Positions 15,517-22,185 of a stretch of 22,651 nucleotides of DNA are shown here, in pieces. This stretch comes from Candidatus Omnitrophota bacterium (GTDB taxonomy: Bacteria > Omnitrophota > Gorgyraeia > Duberdicusellales > 4484-171), in contig JALOBR010000013.1 in NCBI GenBank assembly GCA_023228195.1, forward strand, positions 1 to 22,651, written 5' to 3'. Within the stretch, counting starts at the first letter, position 1, and each line of letters starts with the position of its first letter. Below the pieces are notes generated by a model, which had not been told where the DNA came from, made no database searches, and saw only the letters and a program-made list of their open reading frames with translations. Both the position numbers and the translations under genes were made by a program.

Positions 15517-16283
15517 ATGTAAGAATAGTAATATTGGTTTTTATCTCTATTTTTCTATCCATTTCTGGTTATGCCCAAAAAACTAAAGAATTGAGGTCGG
15601 AGCATTTTATAATTAATTACGCGCCTGAAGCTGAAGGGTATGTTTATAAGGTGAAAGATGATGCCGAGTATTTTTACCGTAAAATTACTCAGGGTTTCGG
15701 CCTTATAAGAGAGAAATTATGGTCGTGGGATGACAGGACGAAAATACTTATAGCAAAAGATAAGGAAGAATACTTAAAGAATTTTTCCTGCCCTTCATGG
15801 TCAAGCGCCTGCGTTGATTACCGTAATCGAATAATATATACTTATCCACTGCAAAAAGATTTTGCTTCTATATTGAAGCACGAATTAACCCATATAATTT
15901 TTCGGGAATATATTGGTTATAATGTTATGCCTCTTTGGCTTGATGAGGGCATGGCAACCTACGCAGAATACAGAGATACTACGCAATGTCAGATGTTTGT
16001 TGCTTTGATAAAGAAACTGATACAAGAAAATAAATATATAAAATTCAAAGATATCAATAACACGTATTCAATTGCTCCCGGCAGTGATACGTCACTTTTT
16101 TACGCGCAGGCTTTTAGCATGGTGTATTTTTTGAAAGAGAGGTTTGGCAGGGATGATTTTTCCGAGTTTCTTAGCGCTCTTCGTTCGGGAAGTAATCTCG
16201 ATGAAGCTTTAAGAAAAGCCTTCCGGGTTATAGAAAACACGGAAGGCTTTGAGTCGAACTGGAAAAGGTTTTATTTAATGTAG
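15513..16283 (+). CDS. Exported HExxH metalloprotease, peptidase MA-like (paralogue 1)
   Basis: Predicted secreted zinc metalloprotease of the gluzincin type, resembling peptidase MA-like families. The 256 aa product begins with a signal peptide (about 1-21, hydrophobic VILVFISIFL, cleavage near GYA-Q). The active site is HELTH (123-127) with the third zinc ligand probably E145 in PLWLDEG, 18 residues on, followed by TYAEY. A CPSWSSAC segment (93-100) puts two cysteines seven apart, a possible disulfide in an exported protein. Its start overlaps the ftsW stop (ATGA). It is clearly paralogous to the gene at 17427-18212. No cell wall binding domain is visible and the substrate is unknown; a role in envelope remodelling or divisome protein processing is inference from context. 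Confidence 0.8.
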   Translation: MNVRIVILVFISIFLSISGYAQKTKELRSEHFIINYAPEAEGYVYKVKDDAEYFYRKITQGFGLIREKLWSWDDRTKILIAKDKEEYLKNFSCPSWSSACVDYRNRIIYTYPLQKDFASILKHELTHIIFREYIGYNVMPLWLDEGMATYAEYRDTTQCQMFVALIKKLIQENKYIKFKDINNTYSIAPGSDTSLFYAQAFSMVYFLKERFGRDDFSEFLSALRSGSNLDEALRKAFRVIENTEGFESNWKRFYLM

Positions 16284-16341
16284 GCATTTGCCCGTTTTCG
16301 CAATTTATTATGGCCCGAATAACTGTGGTCGGCTTTGACGG

Positions 16342-16404
16342 ATATCACTAGATGGGTAAGCCTTAAAAAGGTTTAGGCGAACCCATAGAACAAACTGGTG
16401 ATAT
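16342..16404 (+). repeat. 63-bp nested inverted repeat upstream of murG
   Basis: Nested arms: ATATCAC (16342-16348) with GTGATAT (16398-16404), extended to ATATCACTAG against CTGGTGATAT with one mismatch; ATGGGT (16352-16357) with ACCCAT (16381-16386); GCCT (16360-16363) with AGGC (16375-16378). CCTTAAAAAGG inside can form an alternative hairpin. A T-rich TATTTTTTCC follows the last arm, so an attenuator-like role before murG is possible. It matches no riboswitch class I can recognise. The flanking 16284-16341 contains only a 13-codon open frame (16310-16351, MARITVVGFDGYH) with no ribosome binding site. Confidence 0.5.
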
Positions 16405-16429
16405 TATTTTTTCCTGCAATGAGGTGTTC

Positions 16430-17458
16430 ATGCGTATTTTATTCGTTTGTGACAGAAGCGCGGGGCATATTTTTCCTGCTATAGCGATGGCAGAGAGGAT
16501 AAAGCAAAAGAAAAACGGCGATAAAGTGTACTTTTTCGCAACATCCTTCTCGTTGAAGGAGCATTTAATAAAAGAAGGATTCGTGGTTTATGGCAAATGT
16601 TTCAGCTCCAGAAATATTATCATTGAAATGGTTTATAGATTTTTCGAGGCGCTGCGTATTATCTTTCTTGTCAGGCCCAATAGGCTGATAGGCTTTGGCG
16701 GCCGCGACAGCTTTTTTCTTGTATTAGTAGGTTCATTCTTATTTTTGGATACGTCAATCTATGAGCCGAACGTTAAGTCCGGTAAGGCGAATGCAGTTCT
16801 TTCTTTTTTCGTTCGTAGGGTCCTGCGTGGCTTTGGCAAGGACAAACCCGGGGAAAAATACATTACCGTGGGCATCCCTTTAAGGCCGAATATAAAAAAA
16901 ATAGACCGAAAGTTTGCGCTTAAAGTTTTAGGCTTCGACGATAAACCGGTTCTTTTTTGTTTTGGAGGGAGCCAGGGGTCTACGTTTTTGAATAATGCTT
17001 TTACAAAATTAATAGATAGCCTAAACAGCGATTACCAGATAATTCATCTTACCGGAGAAAGAGAATACTTTAAAATTTCGCAGTTTTATAATAAAATAGA
17101 TAGGAAGAAGTTCATCAAGGATTTCTATTATCAAATGGAGCTGCTTTATAGCGCGGCAGATATAGTAATCTGCCGGGCGGGAGCTTCTACCCTTGGAGAA
17201 ATATCTTATTACAAATTGCCGTCTTTGCTGATTCCGCATCCAGCGGCAGGCGGGCACCAGAAGGCAAATGCCATGTATTTTAAGCAAAGGCAGGCAGCTT
17301 GTGTTTTCTCGCAGGAAAATTTCAATTTTGAACAATTCCGGTTTGCAGCGGCAGAGTTATTGCAGGATAATAATTTGCGTTCTCGGATGAAAAATAATTT
17401 AAATGATATAAGAATCGGAATAGGCTTTGAAGATTTTTGCGATAATAATTGTTTTTAG
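16430..17458 (+). CDS. murG: Lipid II synthase MurG (divergent N-terminal motifs)
   Basis: MurG adds GlcNAc to lipid I to make lipid II. I chose the ATG at 16430 (342 aa), since a GTG at 16424 would lie within the strong ribosome binding site GAGGTG (16421-16426). The C-terminal UDP-GlcNAc-binding half is canonical: CFGGSQGS (177-184), CRAGASTLGEI (248-258) and IPHPAAGGHQKANA (268-281). The N-terminal acceptor half is unusual: the first glycine loop reads DRSAGH (8-13) rather than GGTGGH (the histidine is kept), and YEPN (111-114) replaces HEQN; GFGGRDS (88-94) corresponds to GxGGYxS. Context between mraY, ftsW and murC supports MurG. The 3' end overlaps the second protease by 32 bases. Confidence 0.9.
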   Translation: MRILFVCDRSAGHIFPAIAMAERIKQKKNGDKVYFFATSFSLKEHLIKEGFVVYGKCFSSRNIIIEMVYRFFEALRIIFLVRPNRLIGFGGRDSFFLVLVGSFLFLDTSIYEPNVKSGKANAVLSFFVRRVLRGFGKDKPGEKYITVGIPLRPNIKKIDRKFALKVLGFDDKPVLFCFGGSQGSTFLNNAFTKLIDSLNSDYQIIHLTGEREYFKISQFYNKIDRKKFIKDFYYQMELLYSAADIVICRAGASTLGEISYYKLPSLLIPHPAAGGHQKANAMYFKQRQAACVFSQENFNFEQFRFAAAELLQDNNLRSRMKNNLNDIRIGIGFEDFCDNNCF

Positions 17459-18212
17459 TTTAATTTTAAATCCGTTTAGAGTAAATGCCGGGGATTTAAA
17501 AGAATTGTATTCCGATCATTTTGTCGTAGTCAGCGATAAGGCGATGGACCAGCAATATCTTTATAAGGTAAAGAATATGGCGGAATATTTTTATAAAACC
17601 CTTACTCAGGAATTTAAGTTTATAAGAGATGAGCCTTGGTTGTGGGCTAAGCGTGCCAAGATTTTCGTTGCAACGGATAGAGATGAATATGTTAAGCAAT
17701 ATAATTGCCCGGAATGGTCAAGCGCCTGCGTGGATTATAAGGGTAAGGCAATCTTTACCTATCCGCAGCAGAAAGAATTTTCTTTGATACTTTCGCATGA
17801 ACTTACTCATATTATTTTCAGAGAATATCTTGGACTTTCGCAATTACCCTTATGGCTTGATGAAGGCATGAGTGTTTATATGGAGTATAAATATGAAAAA
17901 AAGCCAAGCAATGATAAAATTATTTTATTGAAAAAAATGCTAAGCGAAGGTAAATATATAAAATTCGAAGAATTAAGCAGTTTGACTTCGCTTGAGTTAA
18001 AAAATAAAACTAAGGGTTATGTGGATATGTTTTATCTTGAAGCATTTTCTGTGGTCAACTTTCTTGTGAAAAAGTGGTCGCGATACAAAATGAGCAACTT
18101 TTTTAAATTTATTAAAGACGGTTACAACATAAATGAAGCCTTATGTAAGGCTTATAATATACGAACATTAGAGGAGTTGGAAAGTCAATGGATAAAGTTT
18201 TATCAACAATAA
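17427..18212 (+). CDS. Exported HExxH metalloprotease, peptidase MA-like (paralogue 2)
   Basis: Second predicted secreted gluzincin, 261 aa, paralogous to the gene at 15513-16283. Signal peptide about 1-21 (MKIFAIIIVFSLIL, cleavage near VNA-G), HELTH at 124-128, third ligand E146 in PLWLDEG, and CPEWSSAC (94-101). In the block from CPxWSSAC to YxEY about two thirds of positions are identical to paralogue 1, by eye count. The C-terminal thirds differ more. The start is a TTG at 17427 inside murG (32-base overlap), the only start that gives a complete signal peptide. The 3' end overlaps murC by 25 bases. Such overlaps tie its translation to two lipid II pathway genes. Substrate unknown. Confidence 0.8.
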   Translation: MKIFAIIIVFSLILNPFRVNAGDLKELYSDHFVVVSDKAMDQQYLYKVKNMAEYFYKTLTQEFKFIRDEPWLWAKRAKIFVATDRDEYVKQYNCPEWSSACVDYKGKAIFTYPQQKEFSLILSHELTHIIFREYLGLSQLPLWLDEGMSVYMEYKYEKKPSNDKIILLKKMLSEGKYIKFEELSSLTSLELKNKTKGYVDMFYLEAFSVVNFLVKKWSRYKMSNFFKFIKDGYNINEALCKAYNIRTLEELESQWIKFYQQ

Positions 18213-19567
18213 AGAATATTCATCTTGTGGGTATCGGCGGAATAGGAATGAGCGGCCTTGCTCTTCTTCTGAAAGAAAAGGGTTTTAATGTGCGAGGTTC
18301 CGACGTTGAGGATGGATATATTACAAAAATGCTGAAAGATTGTGGCATGGAGGTTTCTATCGGCCACAAAAAAGAAAATATAGATAAAGACGCTCACCTT
18401 GTTTGCTATTCTTCGGCAATAAAGGAAGATAATCCGGAAATCCAGGAAGCCAGGGAAAGAGGATTGTCTGTTTTGCAAAGAGGAAAATTACTTGGTCTTA
18501 TTTCGTGGGATAAAAAAACAATTGCGGTAAGCGGAAGCCACGGTAAAACTACAACAAGCTCTTTGATTGGTTTTCTTTTAACCTCACTTGGATTCAAGCC
18601 AACTGTATTTGTCGGCGGTATTCCGCTTAATTACAAATATAATGCCTGGTGGGGAAATGAGTATTTTGTCATAGAGGCCGATGAGAGCGATGGAAGCTTT
18701 CTTTATTATAACCCGCTGGTTTCCATAATAACAAACATCGATTATGAACATCTTGATTATTATAAAAACATAGAAACATTAAAGAGTAATTTTTTACAGT
18801 TTGCGTATCAGACGAAAGAATTGACAATAGGTTGCGGCGATGATGCTTTTGTGCATAAAATACTTAAAAAAGCTAAAGGCGTAAGCTATGGCTTCGGAGA
18901 ACATAATAGAATCAGGGCAAAGGATTTTCATTATGACGGGCAGTTTAGCTGTTTTGATTTTTTTATTGATGATAAGTTCGTAAGGAAGGTAAAAATACCA
19001 TTACTCGGAAAACATAATGCGCTAAATACCCTGGCTGTGCTTTCTTTTTTTAATCATATCAATGCGGATATAGGTAAAGTTGTGGACGCGCTTAAATATT
19101 TTAAAGGCACAAAACGCAGGTTTCAGGTAAAAAAGAAAGTAGGAGATATTACTTTTATAGATGACTATGCGCACCATCCTACAGAAATCGATGCCACCTT
19201 AAAGGCGGCCCGTTATCTCAATCCAAAAAGACTATTCGTCATTTTTCAGCCGCACCGTTTTTCCCGGGTAGAAAATTTATATAAAGATTTTGCGCGTTGC
19301 TTTGAGCACGCCGATGAACTGGTAGTTACCGACATCTATTCGGCATCCGAACAGAATCCCAGGAAGATAGACGCGCAATTCTTATTTAAAGAGATACAGA
19401 ATAATTTTAAAGGAAATGTTGTTCATATCTCTAAAGATAAACTCATAAGCGAGATACCTTTGCGGCTTAAGGAGGGGGATCTGGTTATGGGGCTTGGAGC
19501 GGGAGACATAAATAATATAATGGATGGTATAATAAATGAGCTTGAAGCAAGCAGAATTAAAGCGTAA
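18188..19567 (+). CDS. murC: UDP-MurNAc:L-alanine ligase
   Basis: MurC adds L-alanine, the first stem residue, to UDP-MurNAc. The 459 aa product has HLVGIGGIGMSGLA (12-25), YSSAIKEDNPE (74-84), the ATP loop SGSHGKTTT (115-123), VIEADESDGSF (161-171), NIDYEHLDYY (183-192), GKHNALNTLA in the central domain, DDYAHHPTEI, FQPHRFSR and GAGDINNI near the C-terminus. Its start lies 25 bases inside the second protease gene, preceded by GGAG and GGAAAG. The 3' end overlaps murB by 32 bases, a conserved murC-murB arrangement. Confidence 0.97.
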   Translation: MDKVLSTIKNIHLVGIGGIGMSGLALLLKEKGFNVRGSDVEDGYITKMLKDCGMEVSIGHKKENIDKDAHLVCYSSAIKEDNPEIQEARERGLSVLQRGKLLGLISWDKKTIAVSGSHGKTTTSSLIGFLLTSLGFKPTVFVGGIPLNYKYNAWWGNEYFVIEADESDGSFLYYNPLVSIITNIDYEHLDYYKNIETLKSNFLQFAYQTKELTIGCGDDAFVHKILKKAKGVSYGFGEHNRIRAKDFHYDGQFSCFDFFIDDKFVRKVKIPLLGKHNALNTLAVLSFFNHINADIGKVVDALKYFKGTKRRFQVKKKVGDITFIDDYAHHPTEIDATLKAARYLNPKRLFVIFQPHRFSRVENLYKDFARCFEHADELVVTDIYSASEQNPRKIDAQFLFKEIQNNFKGNVVHISKDKLISEIPLRLKEGDLVMGLGAGDINNIMDGIINELEASRIKA

Positions 19568-20387
19568 GCATAGCTTGGCAGATTTTACTACAATTAAAAT
19601 CGGCGGAGAGGCTAAGCATTTTTTTGCTGTCAGCAACATAGAATCTCTTAAGAAAGTTGTAAAAAACTGTCAAGATGCTTTTTATATTTTAGGAGGCGGC
19701 TCGAATCTCCTTGTGGACGATAACTGTATTGAAAAATGTGTTATCAAGCTGGGCGATGAGTTTAGTTATATTAAACAGGATAAGTATCTGGAGGTCGGAG
19801 GCAGCACTCCGCTTTCTAAGGTGATAAGATATGCCTCAGTGAATAATTTGGGAGGTTTTGATAATCTTGCAGGCATACCTGCAACTATAGGCGGGCTTGT
19901 TGCAATGAATGCTTCTTCTTACGGCAGAGAGATATCGGCTTATCTTCGCGGAGTGGAGGTTATGGACAGCCGTGGCAACATAATAAATTTTAAGAAAGAG
20001 GAAATAGTCTTTTCCTACAGGAGGTCTTCGTTAACCGAATGTATAATTCTGCGTGTTTGGTTTGAGGCCGTTAAAGATTACGATACAAAAGCAAAAATAA
20101 ATAATTTCTTAAAGACAAGAATGAGCAAGCAGGATTTTGAGTTTCCAAATTGCGGATGTATTTTCAAAAATCCCGAGACAAGGCCGGCCGGATTTCTTAT
20201 CGAGGCTTGCGGATTGAAAGGCCTTAAGAAGAATGATGCGCAGGTGTCATTAAAGCATGCAAATTTTATAATAAATTTGAATAAAGCCAGTTATAATGAT
20301 GTAGACTATCTTATCAGCCACATTAAAGAAAACGTGCACAAGAAGTTTGATATTATCCTTGAAGAGGAAATAAAACGCTGGGCGTAA
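19536..20387 (+). CDS. murB: UDP-N-acetylenolpyruvoylglucosamine reductase
   Basis: MurB reduces UDP-GlcNAc-enolpyruvate to UDP-MurNAc using NADPH and FAD. The 283 aa protein has TTIKIGGEA (18-26), ILGGGSNLLVDD (51-62), the FAD-binding GIPATIGGLVAMNA (113-126), FSYRRSS (159-165) with the conserved YR, and FKNP (210-213). The proton-donor position, usually serine in GSIFKNP, is cysteine C208 in NCGCIFKNP, with a second cysteine at C206. A cysteine can serve in this position in some MurBs. EACGLKG and the C-terminal EEEIKRW complete the family pattern. The start is embedded in the end of murC with only a weak ribosome binding site. Confidence 0.95.
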   Translation: MSLKQAELKRKHSLADFTTIKIGGEAKHFFAVSNIESLKKVVKNCQDAFYILGGGSNLLVDDNCIEKCVIKLGDEFSYIKQDKYLEVGGSTPLSKVIRYASVNNLGGFDNLAGIPATIGGLVAMNASSYGREISAYLRGVEVMDSRGNIINFKKEEIVFSYRRSSLTECIILRVWFEAVKDYDTKAKINNFLKTRMSKQDFEFPNCGCIFKNPETRPAGFLIEACGLKGLKKNDAQVSLKHANFIINLNKASYNDVDYLISHIKENVHKKFDIILEEEIKRWA

Positions 20388-20394
20388 TTTATAA

Positions 20395-20501
20395 GGTTAC
20401 AAAAGTTACGAACGTTACGCAGGTTACGAAGGCTACCATAAAACCTTGGAAATTTTAAATGTAACTCTCGTAACTTCCGCAGCATACGTAACCTTAGTAA
20501 C
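20395..20501 (+). repeat. Inverted array of 9-bp GTTAC/GTAAC repeats between murB and ddl
   Basis: Left arm: five units at an exact 9-base period (20395, 20404, 20413, 20422, 20431): GGTTAC, AGTTAC, CGTTAC, GGTTAC, GGCTAC. Right arm: five complementary units at the same period (20461, 20470, 20479 degenerate as GCAGC, 20488, 20497), each GTAAC. The arms can pair over about 42 bases with several mismatches around a 24-base loop. It fills nearly all of the 123-base gap. No coding capacity or T-run is present. Unit length is too short for CRISPR. Confidence 0.75.
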
Positions 20502-20510
20502 ATAAATATT

Positions 20511-21467
20511 ATGGATATGCTGAAAGATATAAAAGTGGGTGTTTTAGGCGGTGGGGTTTCTTCTGAGAGGGAGATTTCGCTTCTTTCGGCTAATGAAGCC
20601 TATAAGGTTCTTAGGAAAAATAACATAGAAACTGTTTTTATTGATATCACAATGCGGCAGGAAGAAAAAGTTAAGGAAATGATTTTAAACAGCAATATAG
20701 ATTTGGCATTTATCGCTTTGCATGGAGAATTCGGAGAAGATGGGAAAATACAGAAAATTTTAGAAGAACTTGATATTCCTTATACCGGTTCAGGTTCCCT
20801 TGCGAGCTATTTGGCAATGGATAAAATTGCTTCCAAGGAAATATTTATCAAAAAAGGCATTCCGACTGCCAATTTTGTAGTTTACGAAGCAGGTCAGTCA
20901 ATAGATGATTTAACTTTTAATTTTAAATACCCGGCAGTAGTTAAACCTTTTTTCTCCGGTTCGAGCGTAGGGGTATTTATAGTGAATGATAAAGCAGAAT
21001 TGGAAACCGCTTTAAAAAAAGCAATCGCACTTCAACCCAAAATCATAATTGAAGATTATATAAAGGGAAGGGAGTTTACTGTCGGAATTTTTGAAGATAA
21101 GCCGCTGGCGGTAGTTGAAATCGTATTAAAAAGCGGCTATTTCGATTTTACTACTAAATATAACGATGGTTTAGCGCAGTTTATATCTCCGGCAAAGCTG
21201 GATGAAACCATTTATAAAAAAATTCAGGATATAGCCTTAGCTGCCCATTACGCTTTAGGTTGTAAGCATTTTTCCCGGGTTGATATACTTCTAGGTAATG
21301 GCTATATTCCTTATGTTTTGGAAGTAAATTCCATACCCGGTTTAACTACCCACAGCCTTTTGCCCCTGTCAGCTAAATGCTGCGGTATGGATTTTGACGA
21401 ATTAATAGTCGGGATGACAAAACTTGCTTTGCATGGGAAAAGTTTTAAGAAAATTAGAAAAAATTAA
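20511..21467 (+). CDS. ddl: D-alanine--D-alanine ligase
   Basis: ATP-grasp ligase that joins two D-alanines for MurF. The 318 aa protein shows the N-terminal loop LGGGVSSERE (12-21), LHGEFGEDG (70-78), YTGSG (91-95), the MDK lysine (K105), VVKPFFSGSSVGV for ATP binding, EDYIKGREFTVG, FDFTTKYNDG, FSRVDILL and LEVNSIPGLTTHSLLP with the Mg ligands and serine/dipeptide loop. Two starts compete: ATG at 20511 and ATG at 20517 (MLKDIKVGVLGG), neither with a clear ribosome binding site. The first is kept. The 3' end overlaps ftsQ by 35 bases or more. Confidence 0.96.
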   Translation: MDMLKDIKVGVLGGGVSSEREISLLSANEAYKVLRKNNIETVFIDITMRQEEKVKEMILNSNIDLAFIALHGEFGEDGKIQKILEELDIPYTGSGSLASYLAMDKIASKEIFIKKGIPTANFVVYEAGQSIDDLTFNFKYPAVVKPFFSGSSVGVFIVNDKAELETALKKAIALQPKIIIEDYIKGREFTVGIFEDKPLAVVEIVLKSGYFDFTTKYNDGLAQFISPAKLDETIYKKIQDIALAAHYALGCKHFSRVDILLGNGYIPYVLEVNSIPGLTTHSLLPLSAKCCGMDFDELIVGMTKLALHGKSFKKIRKN

Positions 21468-22185
21468 ATCAGGATTCACACCTAAGCATTTAGGGATAGG
21501 AATACTTTGCGTTTTCCTCATTGCCGTTATTATTTATTCCGGTTCTTTGATATATCATTCAGGCTTTTTCAAGGTTACCAGAGTAAGTTCTAACGTGCCT
21601 GTTGAGCCGGCTCTTAAAAATTATATATTGAATAAATCTTTATTCAAACTTGATATTAGGAGAATTCATAATTTTATTTCGAGGCGGCATCCCGAGTATA
21701 AAAGCACCCAGGTTTTAAAAGAATTTCCTTCTTCGTTAAGAATAAATGTAATACAACGCAGGCCTTTTGCGCAGCTTTACCTGAATAATTTTTATATTTT
21801 AGACAGGGAGGGCGTAGTGATAGGTTTAAGAGAGTCTAATATTTTTCCACAAATGGTAGTTATAGAAATAGGCCAGGATAATATTGCGCTCTCAAAAGGC
21901 ATGCGTGTTACTGATAAGCGGCTTGAGCTTAGTTTCAGATTGGTTGAGCTGATAAAAACGAGGAAATTCCTTAACAAATTTTCCATAAAAAACATAAACG
22001 TGACATTTCCCGAAAGCGCTTATTTCAGGGTTAACGATACGCGCATAGTTATAGGTAACAGCGATTTCGAAAGAAAACTTTATATATTGGAGAATCTTTT
22101 AAATGAAAAACTCGCCGGAGATATAAATTTGGTTGAATATATAGATTTAAGATATAAAAAAGCATATATAGGTTATAAAAAATGA
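21433..22185 (+). CDS. ftsQ: Cell division protein FtsQ (POTRA-containing)
   Basis: FtsQ is the bitopic divisome scaffold that recruits FtsL/FtsB. From the ATG at 21433 the product is 250 aa: a basic cytoplasmic N-terminus (1-19), one membrane segment (about 20-41), a POTRA-like region (about 45-115, beginning FFKVTRV and ending SLRINVIQRRPFAQL), then the FtsQ-type beta domain with YILDREGVV. A TTG at 21424 would add 3 residues. Identification rests on architecture and the ddl-ftsQ-ftsA order; primary sequence is weakly conserved in this family. The start lies within ddl, and the stop overlaps ftsA as ATGA (22182-22185). Confidence 0.85.
   Translation: MGKVLRKLEKIKSGFTPKHLGIGILCVFLIAVIIYSGSLIYHSGFFKVTRVSSNVPVEPALKNYILNKSLFKLDIRRIHNFISRRHPEYKSTQVLKEFPSSLRINVIQRRPFAQLYLNNFYILDREGVVIGLRESNIFPQMVVIEIGQDNIALSKGMRVTDKRLELSFRLVELIKTRKFLNKFSIKNINVTFPESAYFRVNDTRIVIGNSDFERKLYILENLLNEKLAGDINLVEYIDLRYKKAYIGYKK

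Noticed and set aside
16342..16404. tRNA-like structure or known riboswitch
   Set aside because: A 7-bp outer stem suggests a tRNA at first glance, but the inner stems are nested within one another and not cloverleaf, and no conserved riboswitch core that I know is present.
16424..16429. GTG at 16424 as the murG start
   Set aside because: It falls inside GAGGTG, which is ideally placed as the ribosome binding site for the ATG at 16430; that ATG also gives the family-typical MRILFV start.
20395..20501. Possible CRISPR array
   Set aside because: The repeats are 9 bases long with no spacers and are arranged as two complementary arms; no cas genes are nearby.
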